This document shows, piece after piece, positions 9,240-18,475 of a stretch of DNA of 64,000 bases; position 1 is the stretch's first letter, and every line of letters starts with the position of its first letter. The translations under genes were made by a program, and so were the position numbers. The stretch lies in assembly GCA_016711285.1 (NCBI GenBank), contig JADJTG010000013.1, forward strand, positions 679,428 to 743,427. The letters run 5' to 3'. Under the pieces are notes generated by a model. The model made no database searches, was not told the DNA's origin, and was given only the letters and a program-made list of their open reading frames with translations. Source of the DNA: Sphingobacteriales bacterium (GTDB lineage: Bacteria > Bacteroidota > Bacteroidia > Chitinophagales > UBA2359).

Positions 9240-11171
9240 CTACCCCCCCATATACTCCCAAGCTGAAGTGTAGCTGTTGTTTTGCTGAACATAGTCGAGG
9301 AGCTGCTCGTAAAAGTCGTGTTGGGCGAGGGTGGCACTATCGCCGATAATGACTAATTTTTTGCGGGCGCGGGTCATTGCTACGTTCATACGGCGATAAT
9401 CTTTCAAAAACCCGATGTCTTGTTTTTCATTGCTTCGCACCAAAGAAATATAAATAATGTCGCGCTCCTGCCCCTGAAAAGAATCAATGGTATTGATGTT
9501 GATGTGGGGGGCGAGTTGCTGTTGTTGGAGGTAATCGTTGAGCATATTTTGTAAATAAACGACCTGCGCTTTGTAGGGCGAAACGATACCAATGGAAGGG
9601 AAAGGCAAGTCTGGGTTGATGTGTTGGAGCAGTTGCTCTAAGTGCTTCCACAAGAGGGCGGCTTCTTCGGGGTTGTAGAGGCTGCTGTTTTGGGCGTTTT
9701 CTTTTTCTTCGAAGCCGCAGCCTGCCGTATCAATGAACTCCACAGGCTGGTTTTTTCCGTTGAGCAGGGGCAGTTGCCACGTTTTTACCCACTCGTGCGC
9801 TTGGAGGCGGTTGTTGTAAAAATAGCGGTTCGGGAAAGCCATAATCTGTTCGTTCATACGGTATTGAACATCGAGCAAGCTCACTTTGGGCAGACGGAGG
9901 AGGGCTTTTTCCATGAGGGTTTTGCTCAATCCTTTGCGCTCGGCATCAAAACTTTTTACGGTAGGAGGCAGTTGAAAAGGGTCGCCGGCAAAGAGTACTT
10001 TGTGGGCTTTGGCGATGGGAATCCATGTAGCGGGTTCGAGGGCTTGGGAGGCTTCGTCAATAACGACCCAATCAAAACGCTTGCCCATGAGATAGCGGTC
10101 GGCGGCTCCCACCAAAGTAGCGCACACCACCGAGGCATTGTCCAAAATACGATTGATGAGATAATGCTCAATGAGTGCCACCTGATTGGTGAGGTCGCGG
10201 GCTTCGGTATAGAGGCGGCGGCGTTCTTCGCGCTCTGCCACGCCGAAGTTGCGCTTAAATTTTCCGGCACGGCGGCGGTAATCATCGGCTTGCAGCTTCA
10301 TGCGTTTTATTTCTTTGGCATCGGGCAGGGCATACAAAATGCCTTCGAGGGTATGCGTTACAATTTCTTCGTCCAAGCGCGAAATATTGCCGATACGCAC
10401 TGCATTTAAGCCTTCGTGGAGTAGGCGCGTGAGCAATAAATCAACGGCACTATTGCTGGGCGCACAGGCGAGTACGCGCTGCCCCGAGTCGGCGAGGGTT
10501 TTGATGATTTGTACCAAAGTGGTAGTTTTTCCGGTGCCGGGGGGACCGTGAATGAGGGCTACATCTTCGGCTTCGAGCACCTGCTGCAAGGCAGCCTGCT
10601 GCGAGTCGTTGAGGTGGGGTGGAAGCAGGGGCAGTGTTGCCACCTCCGAAAAAACAATATTTTGCTTGCCTAACAGCATCTCGCGCAGTTCGGCTAAACG
10701 ATTGCGCTCGGCGGCGGCTACGAGTTGGAGGGCTTTTTCCATTTCGCGGTAGCTGCGCTCATCAAACAACAAATCAACACCCAATTTTCCTTCATCTATC
10801 CATTCGGGCAGTTCGGGGGTGTTGAGAAATATTTTCATACGTTTGTCGGTGACGTAGTTGATAACGCCCTTGGCGGTGGGATTTTCTACGCCGGCGGCTT
10901 GTGTGAAGAAGCTCACTAATTTTCCGGCAGAAAATTGATGAGGTTTGTCGGTATCGCGGGTGCGCTCAATCACCACAAAGGGGGTGTCGCCGATGCCGTA
11001 GCCACTGTCTTTGAGTTCGCTCGGAAACCACGCTGTTCCTTTGCGCTGCCGCTCGGCAACAGATTGTTTAATGATATATTGATTATATTGTTGAATATCC
11101 TCCTGTTTTTCGGTTTGAAGGAGTTGTTGCAGATAAGCGATAGCCTCTTGTGCGGGGGTAATGCTGGGCAT
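9240..11171 (-). CDS. UPF1/IGHMBP2-like superfamily 1 DNA/RNA helicase
   Basis: From MPSITPAQEA (start 11171) the product is 643 aa and matches the bacterial SMUBP-2/IGHMBP2-like SF1B helicases. An N-terminal region of about 190 aa precedes the Walker A motif GPPGTGKTTT (about 209-218). Then come CAPSNSAVD (motif Ia), VVIDEASQALEPA (motif II, DEAS), FAGDPFQLPPT (motif III), DVQYRMNEQI (motif IV), NTIDSFQGQERDII (motif V) and NVAMTRARKKL (motif VI). The family unwinds DNA or RNA 5'-3' with ATP. The frame stays open for another 217 codons upstream through the 21-bp repeats, but repeats open in several frames are no evidence of coding, and the ATG at 11171 is where family similarity begins. It stands alone, opposite to dusB. 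Confidence 0.9.
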   Translation of the reverse strand: MPSITPAQEAIAYLQQLLQTEKQEDIQQYNQYIIKQSVAERQRKGTAWFPSELKDSGYGIGDTPFVVIERTRDTDKPHQFSAGKLVSFFTQAAGVENPTAKGVINYVTDKRMKIFLNTPELPEWIDEGKLGVDLLFDERSYREMEKALQLVAAAERNRLAELREMLLGKQNIVFSEVATLPLLPPHLNDSQQAALQQVLEAEDVALIHGPPGTGKTTTLVQIIKTLADSGQRVLACAPSNSAVDLLLTRLLHEGLNAVRIGNISRLDEEIVTHTLEGILYALPDAKEIKRMKLQADDYRRRAGKFKRNFGVAEREERRRLYTEARDLTNQVALIEHYLINRILDNASVVCATLVGAADRYLMGKRFDWVVIDEASQALEPATWIPIAKAHKVLFAGDPFQLPPTVKSFDAERKGLSKTLMEKALLRLPKVSLLDVQYRMNEQIMAFPNRYFYNNRLQAHEWVKTWQLPLLNGKNQPVEFIDTAGCGFEEKENAQNSSLYNPEEAALLWKHLEQLLQHINPDLPFPSIGIVSPYKAQVVYLQNMLNDYLQQQQLAPHININTIDSFQGQERDIIYISLVRSNEKQDIGFLKDYRRMNVAMTRARKKLVIIGDSATLAQHDFYEQLLDYVQQNNSYTSAWEYMGG

Positions 11172-11250
11172 GGGGGCTTTTTGGCTGCAAAGGTAGGGTT
11201 TTAAAATGATGTAAGCGATGATATACTTTGTTGGGTTGTTCGGCACGGCG

Positions 11251-11650
11251 GCGTTGGGGAGCGTTCCAGCCGAGTTGGGGAGCGTTCCAGCCGAGTTGGG
11301 GAGCGTTCCAGCCGAGTTGGGGAGCGTTCCAGCCGAATTGGGGAGCGTTCCAGCCGAGTTGGGGAGCGTTCCAGAGTGTTCCAGCCGAGTTGGGGAGTGT
11401 TCCAGCCGAGTTGGGGAGTGTTCCAGCCGAGTTGGGGCGTGTTCCAGCCGAGTTGGGGAGTGTTCCAGCCGAGTTGGGGCGTGTTCCAGCCGAGTTGGGG
11501 CGTGTTCCAGCCGAGTTGGGGCGTGTTCCAGCCGAGTTGGGGCGTGTTCCAGCCGAGTTGGGGCGTGTTTCAGCCGAGTTGGGGAGCGTTCCAGCCGAGT
11601 TGGGGAGCGTTCCAGCCGAATTGGGGCGTGTTCCAGCCGAGTTGGGGAGA
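11251..11650. repeat. Tandem array of a 21-bp repeat, about 18 copies
   Basis: The unit is GAGTTGGGG(A/C)G(C/T)GTTCCAGCC. Six copies begin at 11251 (first one degenerate) and follow at 21-bp steps to 11356. An irregular 31-bp unit holds a partial copy at 11375-11386. Twelve copies run from 11387 to 11638, and a 12-bp partial copy closes the array. Variation is confined to a few positions (AGC, AGT or CGT after GGGG; one GAATTGGGG at 11335 and another at 11618). Because 21 is a multiple of three and the unit has no stop in most frames, it gives long spurious frames on both strands. It lies 80 bp upstream of the helicase start. Confidence 0.95.
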
Positions 11651-11660
11651 CTTCTATTAA

Positions 11661-11692
11661 AACTTTGTCAAAGTTCGAACTTTGACAAAGTT
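11661..11692. repeat. Perfect 32-bp palindrome
   Basis: AACTTTGTCAAAGTTC and its exact reverse complement meet at TTCGAA with no spacer. Each half is itself nearly self-complementary. It lies 10 bp beyond the end of the 21-bp array; another degenerate repeat-like piece follows at 11698-11707. It could fold into a cruciform or hairpin, or be a site for a dimeric protein. There is no T-run, so it is not a classic terminator. Confidence 0.9.
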
Positions 11693-11947
11693 GAGCAGCC
11701 GAATTGGGGCTGAGTGGAGTTGTCTCGTATAAGAGTGCAAAATAAACAGTGTCATTTAGAGCTTTATTTAGCAAATTCGGCGGTATCTTCAATCCAAATT
11801 CCTGTTTTTTGTATATACACACCTTGTTTTAGACTCAAATAAAAAAGGTGTAGTAGAGATTTACAAATCCCTACAAGAGGATTAGCCTTTGGAAAGGAGG
11901 AAAGGAGGAAACTTATTATTTTTTGATGTAATTTTGCACCTTCGCGT

Positions 11948-12961
11948 ATGGTAAAAATAGCAAATATTGAATTGGGCGAGTTTCCGCTCCTTTTAGCCCC
12001 GATGGAAGATGTGAGCGACCCGCCATTCAGGGTTTTGTGCAAAAGTTTCGGGGCTGATTTGATGTACACCGAATTTATTTCGGCAGAAGGCTTAATGCGC
12101 GATGCCCACAAAAGCGTACAAAAGCTCGATATTTATCCCGAAGAACGCCCCATTGGAATACAACTGTTCGGCGGAGAAATGGAAGCGATGTGCCGCAGTG
12201 CCGAAATTGTAGAAGCAGCCCAACCCGATTTGCTCGACATCAACTACGGCTGCCCCGTAAAAAAAGTGGTGTGCAAAGATGCTGGTGCAGGCATTTTGCG
12301 CGATATTGACAAAATGGTTCGCCTCACCGAGCAAGTGGTAAAAGCCACCCGATTGCCCGTAACCGTAAAAACACGATTGGGCTGGGACGACGACAGCAAA
12401 AATGTGGTAGAAGTAGCTGAACGGCTGCAAGATATAGGCATACAAGCCATTTCTATACACGGGCGCACCAGAGCGCAAATGTACAAAGGCACTGCCGACT
12501 GGACACTCATCGGCGAAATAAAAAACAACCCGCGTATGCACATTCCCGTTTTTGGAAACGGCGATGTGGATAGCCCCGAAAAAGCACTCGCTATGCGCCG
12601 GCAATACGGCGTAGATGGCATCATGATAGGAAGAGCCGCCATCGGCTACCCTTGGATTTTTCGCGAAATAAAACATTTTCTTGCCACCGGACAGCACCTG
12701 CCGCCGCCCACTGCCGCCGAGCGCGTAGCCGCCGTCCGTCAGCACCTCCTCCGCTCCATCGAATGGAAAGGGAGCACTTTGGGGATTTTGGAAATGCGCC
12801 AACACTACGGCAATTATTTTCGCGGTTTTGAAAACATAAAACCCTACCGCAGCCGTTTGGTAGCCACTATGCAAGCCGATGAATTATTGAGTATTTTGGA
12901 CGAAATAGAACACACTTACAGCAACAGCCCTTCATTTCATAGTACGACAATATTAGAGTAA
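11948..12961 (+). CDS. dusB: tRNA-dihydrouridine synthase B
   Basis: The flavoenzyme reduces uridine to dihydrouridine in the D-loop of tRNA using NADPH. The 337-aa product shows the TIM-barrel start LAPMEDVSDPPFR, PIGIQLFG, the catalytic loop INYGCPVKKVVCKDAGAGIL with the active-site cysteine, PVTVKTRLGWD, SIHGRTRAQMYKGTADW and the phosphate-binding GNGDVDSPEKA with MIGRAAIGYPWIFREI. The ATG at 11948 is only about 17 bp behind a TTTTGCACC box, so the leader is very short. The following genes are AT-rich and unrelated, so dusB is probably monocistronic. The C-terminal tail after ILDEIEHTYS is short, as is usual for DusB. Confidence 0.93.
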   Translation: MVKIANIELGEFPLLLAPMEDVSDPPFRVLCKSFGADLMYTEFISAEGLMRDAHKSVQKLDIYPEERPIGIQLFGGEMEAMCRSAEIVEAAQPDLLDINYGCPVKKVVCKDAGAGILRDIDKMVRLTEQVVKATRLPVTVKTRLGWDDDSKNVVEVAERLQDIGIQAISIHGRTRAQMYKGTADWTLIGEIKNNPRMHIPVFGNGDVDSPEKALAMRRQYGVDGIMIGRAAIGYPWIFREIKHFLATGQHLPPPTAAERVAAVRQHLLRSIEWKGSTLGILEMRQHYGNYFRGFENIKPYRSRLVATMQADELLSILDEIEHTYSNSPSFHSTTILE

Positions 12962-13058
12962 TATGTTATGCTATGGAACACCGCAATGCGACAAGACAGT
13001 TTGTAACTTTTGACATTAAACAACCAATAATGGACTTCAAAATATTAACTTTAGCACT

Positions 13059-14267
13059 ATGAAATTATCGCAGGACAAACTTGATGTATTAACAAAAAAA
13101 CGGTCTAACCTATTCAATTGGCGTGGACAGTTTACACCTGAGTTTGTTGAATATATCTTACAGGCATTTACCAAAAAGGGGGACTTTGTTCTTGACCCTT
13201 TTTCAGGTAGCGGGACAGTTTTGCAAGAAGCGGCACGACTTGACTTAAAAGCGACAGGAATTGAAATAAACCCAGCCGCTTATGCAATGAGTAAATTTTT
13301 CACTTTTTGCAATCTTCCCTATCAGGACAGACACGACTACTGCAATAGATTTGAATTAAAACTAAACATTCATCTTTCAAATCTAAAAGGACAAAAAGTT
13401 TACAGCGACAATTCAGATTATAGATTGGCTTATGCCAATCTCTTAAATTTCGCTGAAAAGTTTAGTAATACTTTGATAGACAAACAAGAGCGTGTGCTTC
13501 TGTTAAACTTGCTTTTTCAATCTGAAAAGGATAAAGGACTAACTCTAAAAGATTCACTCAATAAATCTTTTCAGTATGTGAAGAACGCAATTTTAGGGCT
13601 GCCTTTTACCGAACAACCAATAAATGCTTTATTAAAGGATTCGAGAAGTGCAGGAGATGAAATAAAAAACGAAGTTGATTTAATTTTGACTTCACCTCCA
13701 TACATCAATGTTTTCAATTATCATCAAAACTTTCGTGCCATTGTAGAAACTTTTCACTTTGACATTCTAAAAGTTGCACATAGTGAATTTGGTTCAAATA
13801 GAAAAAATCGTGGCAATAGATTTAAGACAGTTATCCAGTATTGCCTTGATATGGAATTAGCAATCAGAAGTTTTTGGACTGCATTAAAACCGAATGCAAA
13901 ACTAATTATGATATTGGGACGAGAATCTAATGTGAGAAGCACTCCATTTTACAATGGTCAGCTAATCATTGAAATTCTTGAACAGTCAGAAGGTTTCAGC
14001 GACATCAAAACTCTTGAAAGACAATTCACGAACAAATTTGGTATCAGTATCAAAGAAGATATTATTATAGCTACAAAACACAATGAACTTTCAAACGATT
14101 TTAATGCAAGGTCAATTGCTTTAAAACATTTAGAATATAGTCTAAAAACAACACAAAATGGAGTTCAGGCTGATATTTCAGAAGCTATTTTGAATATTTC
14201 AGAGGTAAATCCTTCGCCTCTTTTTAATCCTAAACACATTATTTTAAATGAGCAGTACACCGCATAA
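13059..14267 (+). CDS. DNA methyltransferase, N4-cytosine/N6-adenine type (restriction-modification)
   Basis: The 402-aa protein has the SAM-binding motif DPFSGSGTVLQEA (about residues 48-60) and GIEINPAAY, then the catalytic TSPPY motif (about 209-213) further on. SPPY is typical of N4-cytosine amino-methyltransferases but also occurs in some N6-adenine enzymes. The N-terminal KRSNLFNWRGQFTPEFVEY stretch precedes the SAM site, as in the TRM11/ParB-like methylase group found in RM systems. Its stop overlaps the start of the next gene by 20 bp, which shows an operon. DNA composition is AT-rich compared with dusB, consistent with transfer. The methylase should protect the host sites cut by the partner protein. 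The recognition sequence cannot be read from the sequence. Confidence 0.85.
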   Translation: MKLSQDKLDVLTKKRSNLFNWRGQFTPEFVEYILQAFTKKGDFVLDPFSGSGTVLQEAARLDLKATGIEINPAAYAMSKFFTFCNLPYQDRHDYCNRFELKLNIHLSNLKGQKVYSDNSDYRLAYANLLNFAEKFSNTLIDKQERVLLLNLLFQSEKDKGLTLKDSLNKSFQYVKNAILGLPFTEQPINALLKDSRSAGDEIKNEVDLILTSPPYINVFNYHQNFRAIVETFHFDILKVAHSEFGSNRKNRGNRFKTVIQYCLDMELAIRSFWTALKPNAKLIMILGRESNVRSTPFYNGQLIIEILEQSEGFSDIKTLERQFTNKFGISIKEDIIIATKHNELSNDFNARSIALKHLEYSLKTTQNGVQADISEAILNISEVNPSPLFNPKHIILNEQYTA

Positions 14268-15138
14268 AGAAAAACTTTTAGCAGCTATCACTAACCCCAA
14301 ATCAAATGGAGATGTAGATATTTTAAAGGAAGCATTAGTAGCTTATGAAACTTGGATTAGTAAGACAAATACCTTGACTTCATTGGGAGAAACCCGAATT
14401 ATTGAGATGACCTCATTGCTAAATGAGTACAAAGATTATTTGGAAGTTGACTTAATTGCTGCAAAGGGTTCGGACTTTTTAAAAAGGCAAAAAGGACAGT
14501 TAAAATTGGATAACAGTATAATGGAAGAATTTTTAATCCATTTAGTTAGCCCCAAGATTTTAAACAATTTGCCTACTTTTGAATTAGAAACTGGGCCACA
14601 AACGGCTTTTATGTCTTTGGCTTTTAGACCATCAAGCATAAATACCTTAAATCAAAAACCCGAAGTAATTCTTAAAGTGAAAGACCAAGATTTTACAATT
14701 GGCAAAGCTATTTATTATAAATTTTCATCTGATTCTGAATTCACAAATCCTAAAACAGTTGAAGGTAAATTTTATTTAGCAGTTTTAGCAGCAGAATGCA
14801 AAATCAATTATGACAAGACAATGTTTCAAGAATGTGCAGGAACTGCATCACGGCTAAAACAGGGTTGCCCAATCGCAAAATATTACGCCCTTGTTGAGTA
14901 TTTAGATATGCAACCCGAAGATACACGATTGACAGAGATAGACAATGTTTTTCTTCTTCGTAAAGCAAAGCGTTTACCATTTGAAAAACGAAGTTTATTA
15001 GCAGAAGTAAAGACTCAACATAGAGACTTTCCTATTTCAGCAGAAGTCATTGGTAAATTCACTCACGAGATACAAAAATTCGTTGATGCTACTTGGTACA
15101 ACCCTGATGAAGCATTACAAAGGGGTTCATTCGTCTAA
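14248..15138 (+). CDS. Putative type II restriction endonuclease, possibly Bpu10I family
   Basis: The 296-aa protein starts inside the methylase gene (20-bp overlap) and ends the operon. The segment EGKFYLAVLAAECKINYDKT has the strand-ExK layout expected of a PD-(D/E)xK nuclease, and is followed by RLKQGCPIAKYYALVEYLDM and EIDNVFLLRKAKRLPFEKRS. I associate these features with the Bpu10I-type endonuclease family, but cannot confirm it by search. Position next to a methylase is strong independent support for a restriction role. If it is Bpu10I-like, pairing with an SPPY amino-methylase and with only one endonuclease subunit differs from the known heterodimeric Bpu10I system. AT-rich composition matches the methylase. 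Confidence 0.65.
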   Translation: MSSTPHKEKLLAAITNPKSNGDVDILKEALVAYETWISKTNTLTSLGETRIIEMTSLLNEYKDYLEVDLIAAKGSDFLKRQKGQLKLDNSIMEEFLIHLVSPKILNNLPTFELETGPQTAFMSLAFRPSSINTLNQKPEVILKVKDQDFTIGKAIYYKFSSDSEFTNPKTVEGKFYLAVLAAECKINYDKTMFQECAGTASRLKQGCPIAKYYALVEYLDMQPEDTRLTEIDNVFLLRKAKRLPFEKRSLLAEVKTQHRDFPISAEVIGKFTHEIQKFVDATWYNPDEALQRGSFV

Positions 15139-15180
15139 AAAAAACCTTAACGATGGACAAAGAAGCACAGCACATAACAG

Positions 15181-15300
15181 CGGTTTGGCGTAATGGCGGG
15201 TGCAATGCTTCGTATGACAGTTTTGTGATAAGTTCAAGTGCAGTTCTTCTATTGAATTTTTGTGCTAAAAACCTGCCACTACGCCAAGCGCGGCAAACCG
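15181..15300. repeat. Long imperfect inverted repeat downstream of the RM operon, attC-like or MITE-like
   Basis: CGGTTTGGCGTAATGGCGGG (15181-15200) pairs with the reverse of CCTGCCACTACGCC and GCAAACCG in 15272-15300. The arms share CGGTTTG and GGCGTA(A/G)TGGC(G/A)GG, with an extra 8-9 bases bulged in the right arm and a loop of about 70 bp. The region is richer in G and C than the genes around it. The fold recalls integron attC sites or a mini-transposon. No matching copy is seen at the left side of the island. Confidence 0.6.
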
Positions 15301-15554
15301 TAATAAAAACTAAGTAGTTGAGCCTCTATTTAGTTGTTATTATTTTTATCAAAATTTTACTATCAAAATGTTGATTTTTTCAGTTAGTTAAATCCTTTAG
15401 TTTTCAATTAAATAAATCGTAAATAAATGTGTGTTGGCACTTATTGACAAATACTTTGTTTTTTTCTTGTGTAAATAATTAAATATTGGGTTCAACGTTT
15501 TTAGTTTTTATCTGCTCTATCTTTTAAGTGTGCATATTTTTATATTTTTATGTG
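15301..15554. other. AT-rich intergenic stretch
   Basis: This stretch between the structured repeat and the T9SS cargo gene contains no reading frame with coding character and no clear hairpin. It probably carries the promoter of the downstream gene; a TTTG-rich tract lies around 15450-15480, but I cannot place boxes with confidence. Confidence 0.4.
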
Positions 15555-18320
15555 ATGAAAAAATAATTCGGTTTTAGTCTATATACTGTGTATGCTTGCG
15601 GGCAATAAAGCGTATGCCACCCAAACCGTGCGGGCGAAATCACTTATCGCCATGCTCCCACCGCCACCGAGCAATTCCGCTTCGAATTTAGTGTTATCAC
15701 CTACACCCGCATCGACGACCCCATCAGTGTGCAAGCCGACCGCGACACTTTGGAAATATTTTGGGGCGATGGCAGCAGCGAAAAAATATGGCGCACTAAT
15801 GGACCTTCGGGTCCCGACGGCGTACCCTCCGGCGAAGTATTCGACGACAACGAAACCAAAAAAAACATCTACAAAGGCATACACGTTTATCCGGGAGCTT
15901 TTCCTTTTTATGTCGTTTCGGTACTCGACCCCAACCGCATTTCCAACATTGTCAATATCAACTTCGGCGAGTCGGTCAATATTCCTTTTTACATAGAAGA
16001 CACGCTTTTTTTACCCAACCCCCAATTTTACGGCTACAATAATTCGCCCATTCTTTATCAGCCGCCCATTGACCATGGCGCAGTAGGCGAAATTTTTATC
16101 CACAATCCCAATGCTTGGGATATAGACGGCGACAGCCTCTATTTTGAATTTATCGTACCCAAACAAGCCACCGCACAGGAAGTACCTGCCTATCGCTATT
16201 TAGATGAAGTAATGGCAGGGGCAGATAATGTGGTTACTTTAGACCCCCACACCGGCGAACTGATATGGAACACGCCCCAGCAAACAGGTATTTACAATAT
16301 CGCTATCCTTATCCGCGAGTACCGAAGCGGGGAGCAAATAGGAACGATGGTGCGCGATATGCAGATTTTCATTGACGAAACCACCAACCGCCCGCCCGAA
16401 ATCGCCGCCGTGCGCGATACTTGTATTTTTTTGGGCGAGCAACTCACGCTGCAAGTGAGTGCCACCGACCCCAACATTCCCCTGCAACCTCTACATCTCA
16501 CCGCTTATGGCGGTCCTTTGGAATTAGATATTAGTCCGGCTACTTTTACGGCAAACAACGGTTCGGGAATGGCGAGCGGCACTTTTCAATGGCAAACGGT
16601 ATGCGCACACGTTTTCAGTTCCAACTATACGGTAGTTTTCAAAGCACAGGACGATTTTATCAATAATCTCGGGCAAAGTATTCATTTGGTGGATTTGGAG
16701 ACGTGGCAAATCAATGTAGTAGCTCCGCCGCCTTATAATTTAACCACCCAATTAATCGGAAACGGCGTACAAATAAACTGGGAGCAACCTTATGTATGCC
16801 AAACCTCCGAAAAATTTTATGGTTTTTCCGTTTGGCGCAAAGAGGGCTGCGACAGCACAGTATATGACCGTTGCCAACAAGGTATGAGTGCCGATGACGG
16901 CTATATTTTGCTGGCGGAAAATATCAATCAATACACCTATACCGACAATACCGCTAAACCCGGATTTAGTTACACTTATCGCATAGTGGCACATTTTTCT
17001 GACGTAAGTACCGCCGGAAACTATCCACTGAACACCGCCCAAAGCGTACCTTCGGCGGGTGTATGCGTGGAGTTGCCGCAAAATATTCCCCTGATGACAC
17101 AGGTGAGCGTTATCAATACCGATGTCGCCAACGGCGTAATCGCTGTAACGTGGACAAAACCCGATGCCATCGCCTTAGATACTTTGGTCAATACACCGCC
17201 TTATACTTACGAACTACTCCGTGCCGACGGTATCGGCGGAAATAATTTTGTACCAATAACCTCTTTTACCGCCAACACCTATTCCGCCGCCAACGACACC
17301 ACCTATACCGACACCGCCCTCAATACCGAAGGGCAAGCCTATACCTATCGCATCAATTTTTATGTATCGGGCAGTTTTCTGCTCGGCAGCAGCGAAATTG
17401 CCTCATCGGTACGCTTGGAAATAGCCCCCACCGACAATCAAAATAACCTCACATGGCAGGCAGAAGTGCCTTGGCAAAACTACGAATATGTGATATACCG
17501 CAGCACCGATGGCCTCGCCTACGACTCCATCGCTACTACAATCATTCCCGCTTATGAAGACCGCCCCTTGACCAACGGAAAATCCTATTGCTATTATATT
17601 GAAGCAAAAGGCAGCTATTTCAACAGTGCGGTAGCTGCACCGCTACTCAACAACTCGCAGCGTACCTGTGCTACACCCATTGACAATGTGCCGCCTTGCG
17701 CCCCCACCCTCGCAGTGAGCAACGATTGCGACAGCCTCAGTCAGGGCGAACCCGTAAGCGATACTTTTAATCAAAATCGTTTAGATTGGGCGATAAATGA
17801 CGCAAGCTGTTGGGAAGATATATCGGGCTACATCATTTATACCGCCCCTACTGCCGTCTCGCCTTACATTGTATTGGATACTTTAGAAGGCATTTCGGTG
17901 AGCGATTATGTGCATACCGTCGCCAATTCGCTGGCAGTTTGCTATTATGTAGCAGCCTACGATTCGGCATACAACGTAAGCAACAGCAACATTGTGTGCA
18001 AAGACGCTTGTTTGGAATACGAACTCCCCAACACATTCACACCCAACGGCGATGGCGACAACGAATTATTTGTGCCGCGCCGCAGCGTTTTTGTGAGCAG
18101 CATTGACCTTAAAATATACAATCGCTGGGGAAATTTGGTATTTGAAACCTCCGACCCCGCCATCAACTGGAACGGCACCGACCAACAAAGCGGCAAAGAA
18201 TTAGCCGAAGGTGTGTATTTTTATGTATGCGATGTATTGGCGTTGAACAGCATTTCGGGAGAAAGCACCATAGAAAAGCAACTTTCCGGTTATATTGAAT
18301 TGCTGCGCGGGAAAGATTAA
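15555..18320 (+). CDS. Large secreted protein with T9SS type B (gliding-associated) sorting domain
   Basis: The body (frame from before 15729 to 18320, over 860 aa) reads as a cadherin/fibronectin-like surface protein. GEITYRHAP-like and PNAWDIDGDSLYFEF segments are followed by Ig-like repeats with YTYRI strands near 16980 and 17340. A C-terminal domain has PNTFTPNGDGDNELFVP, IYNRWGNLVFET and NWNGTDQQSG, the pattern of the CHU_C/type B sorting domain recognised by T9SS. The 5' end is broken. From the ATG at 15555, adding one A, one T and one G in short runs gives MKKIIRFLVYILCMLAGNKA and a YA cleavage site, a good signal peptide leading into EITYRH. I therefore place the real start at 15555. 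The role could be adhesion or gliding. Confidence 0.8.
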
Positions 18321-18475
18321 AAGCTTTTAAAAAAACTTCTTCCATCTCAACAACAAAAAACGATACAGGTATTTTTTTAATAAAATATTTTTAACCCTAA
18401 AAAATGGGGGAAATCATATTTTCTTTTTTTAAAAAAAACTTAACTTAGTTGTATAGAAAAACCCTTCAGATACTT

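Noticed and set aside
9642..10409. Long plus-strand frame (255 codons) inside the helicase gene
   Set aside because: It is antisense to conserved helicase motifs and resembles no protein family.
11251..11650. CRISPR array
   Set aside because: The 21-bp units follow each other without spacers, and no cas genes are present.
11228..11822. Long frames on both strands across the 21-bp repeat, including a 217-codon N-terminal extension of the helicase
   Set aside because: A repeat unit of 21 bp without stops opens several frames by itself. The helicase family similarity starts at the ATG at 11171, and the peptides are pure heptad repeats of the DNA unit.
12092..12874. Long minus-strand frame (260 codons) inside dusB
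   Set aside because: It is the shadow of a well-identified gene on the other strand.
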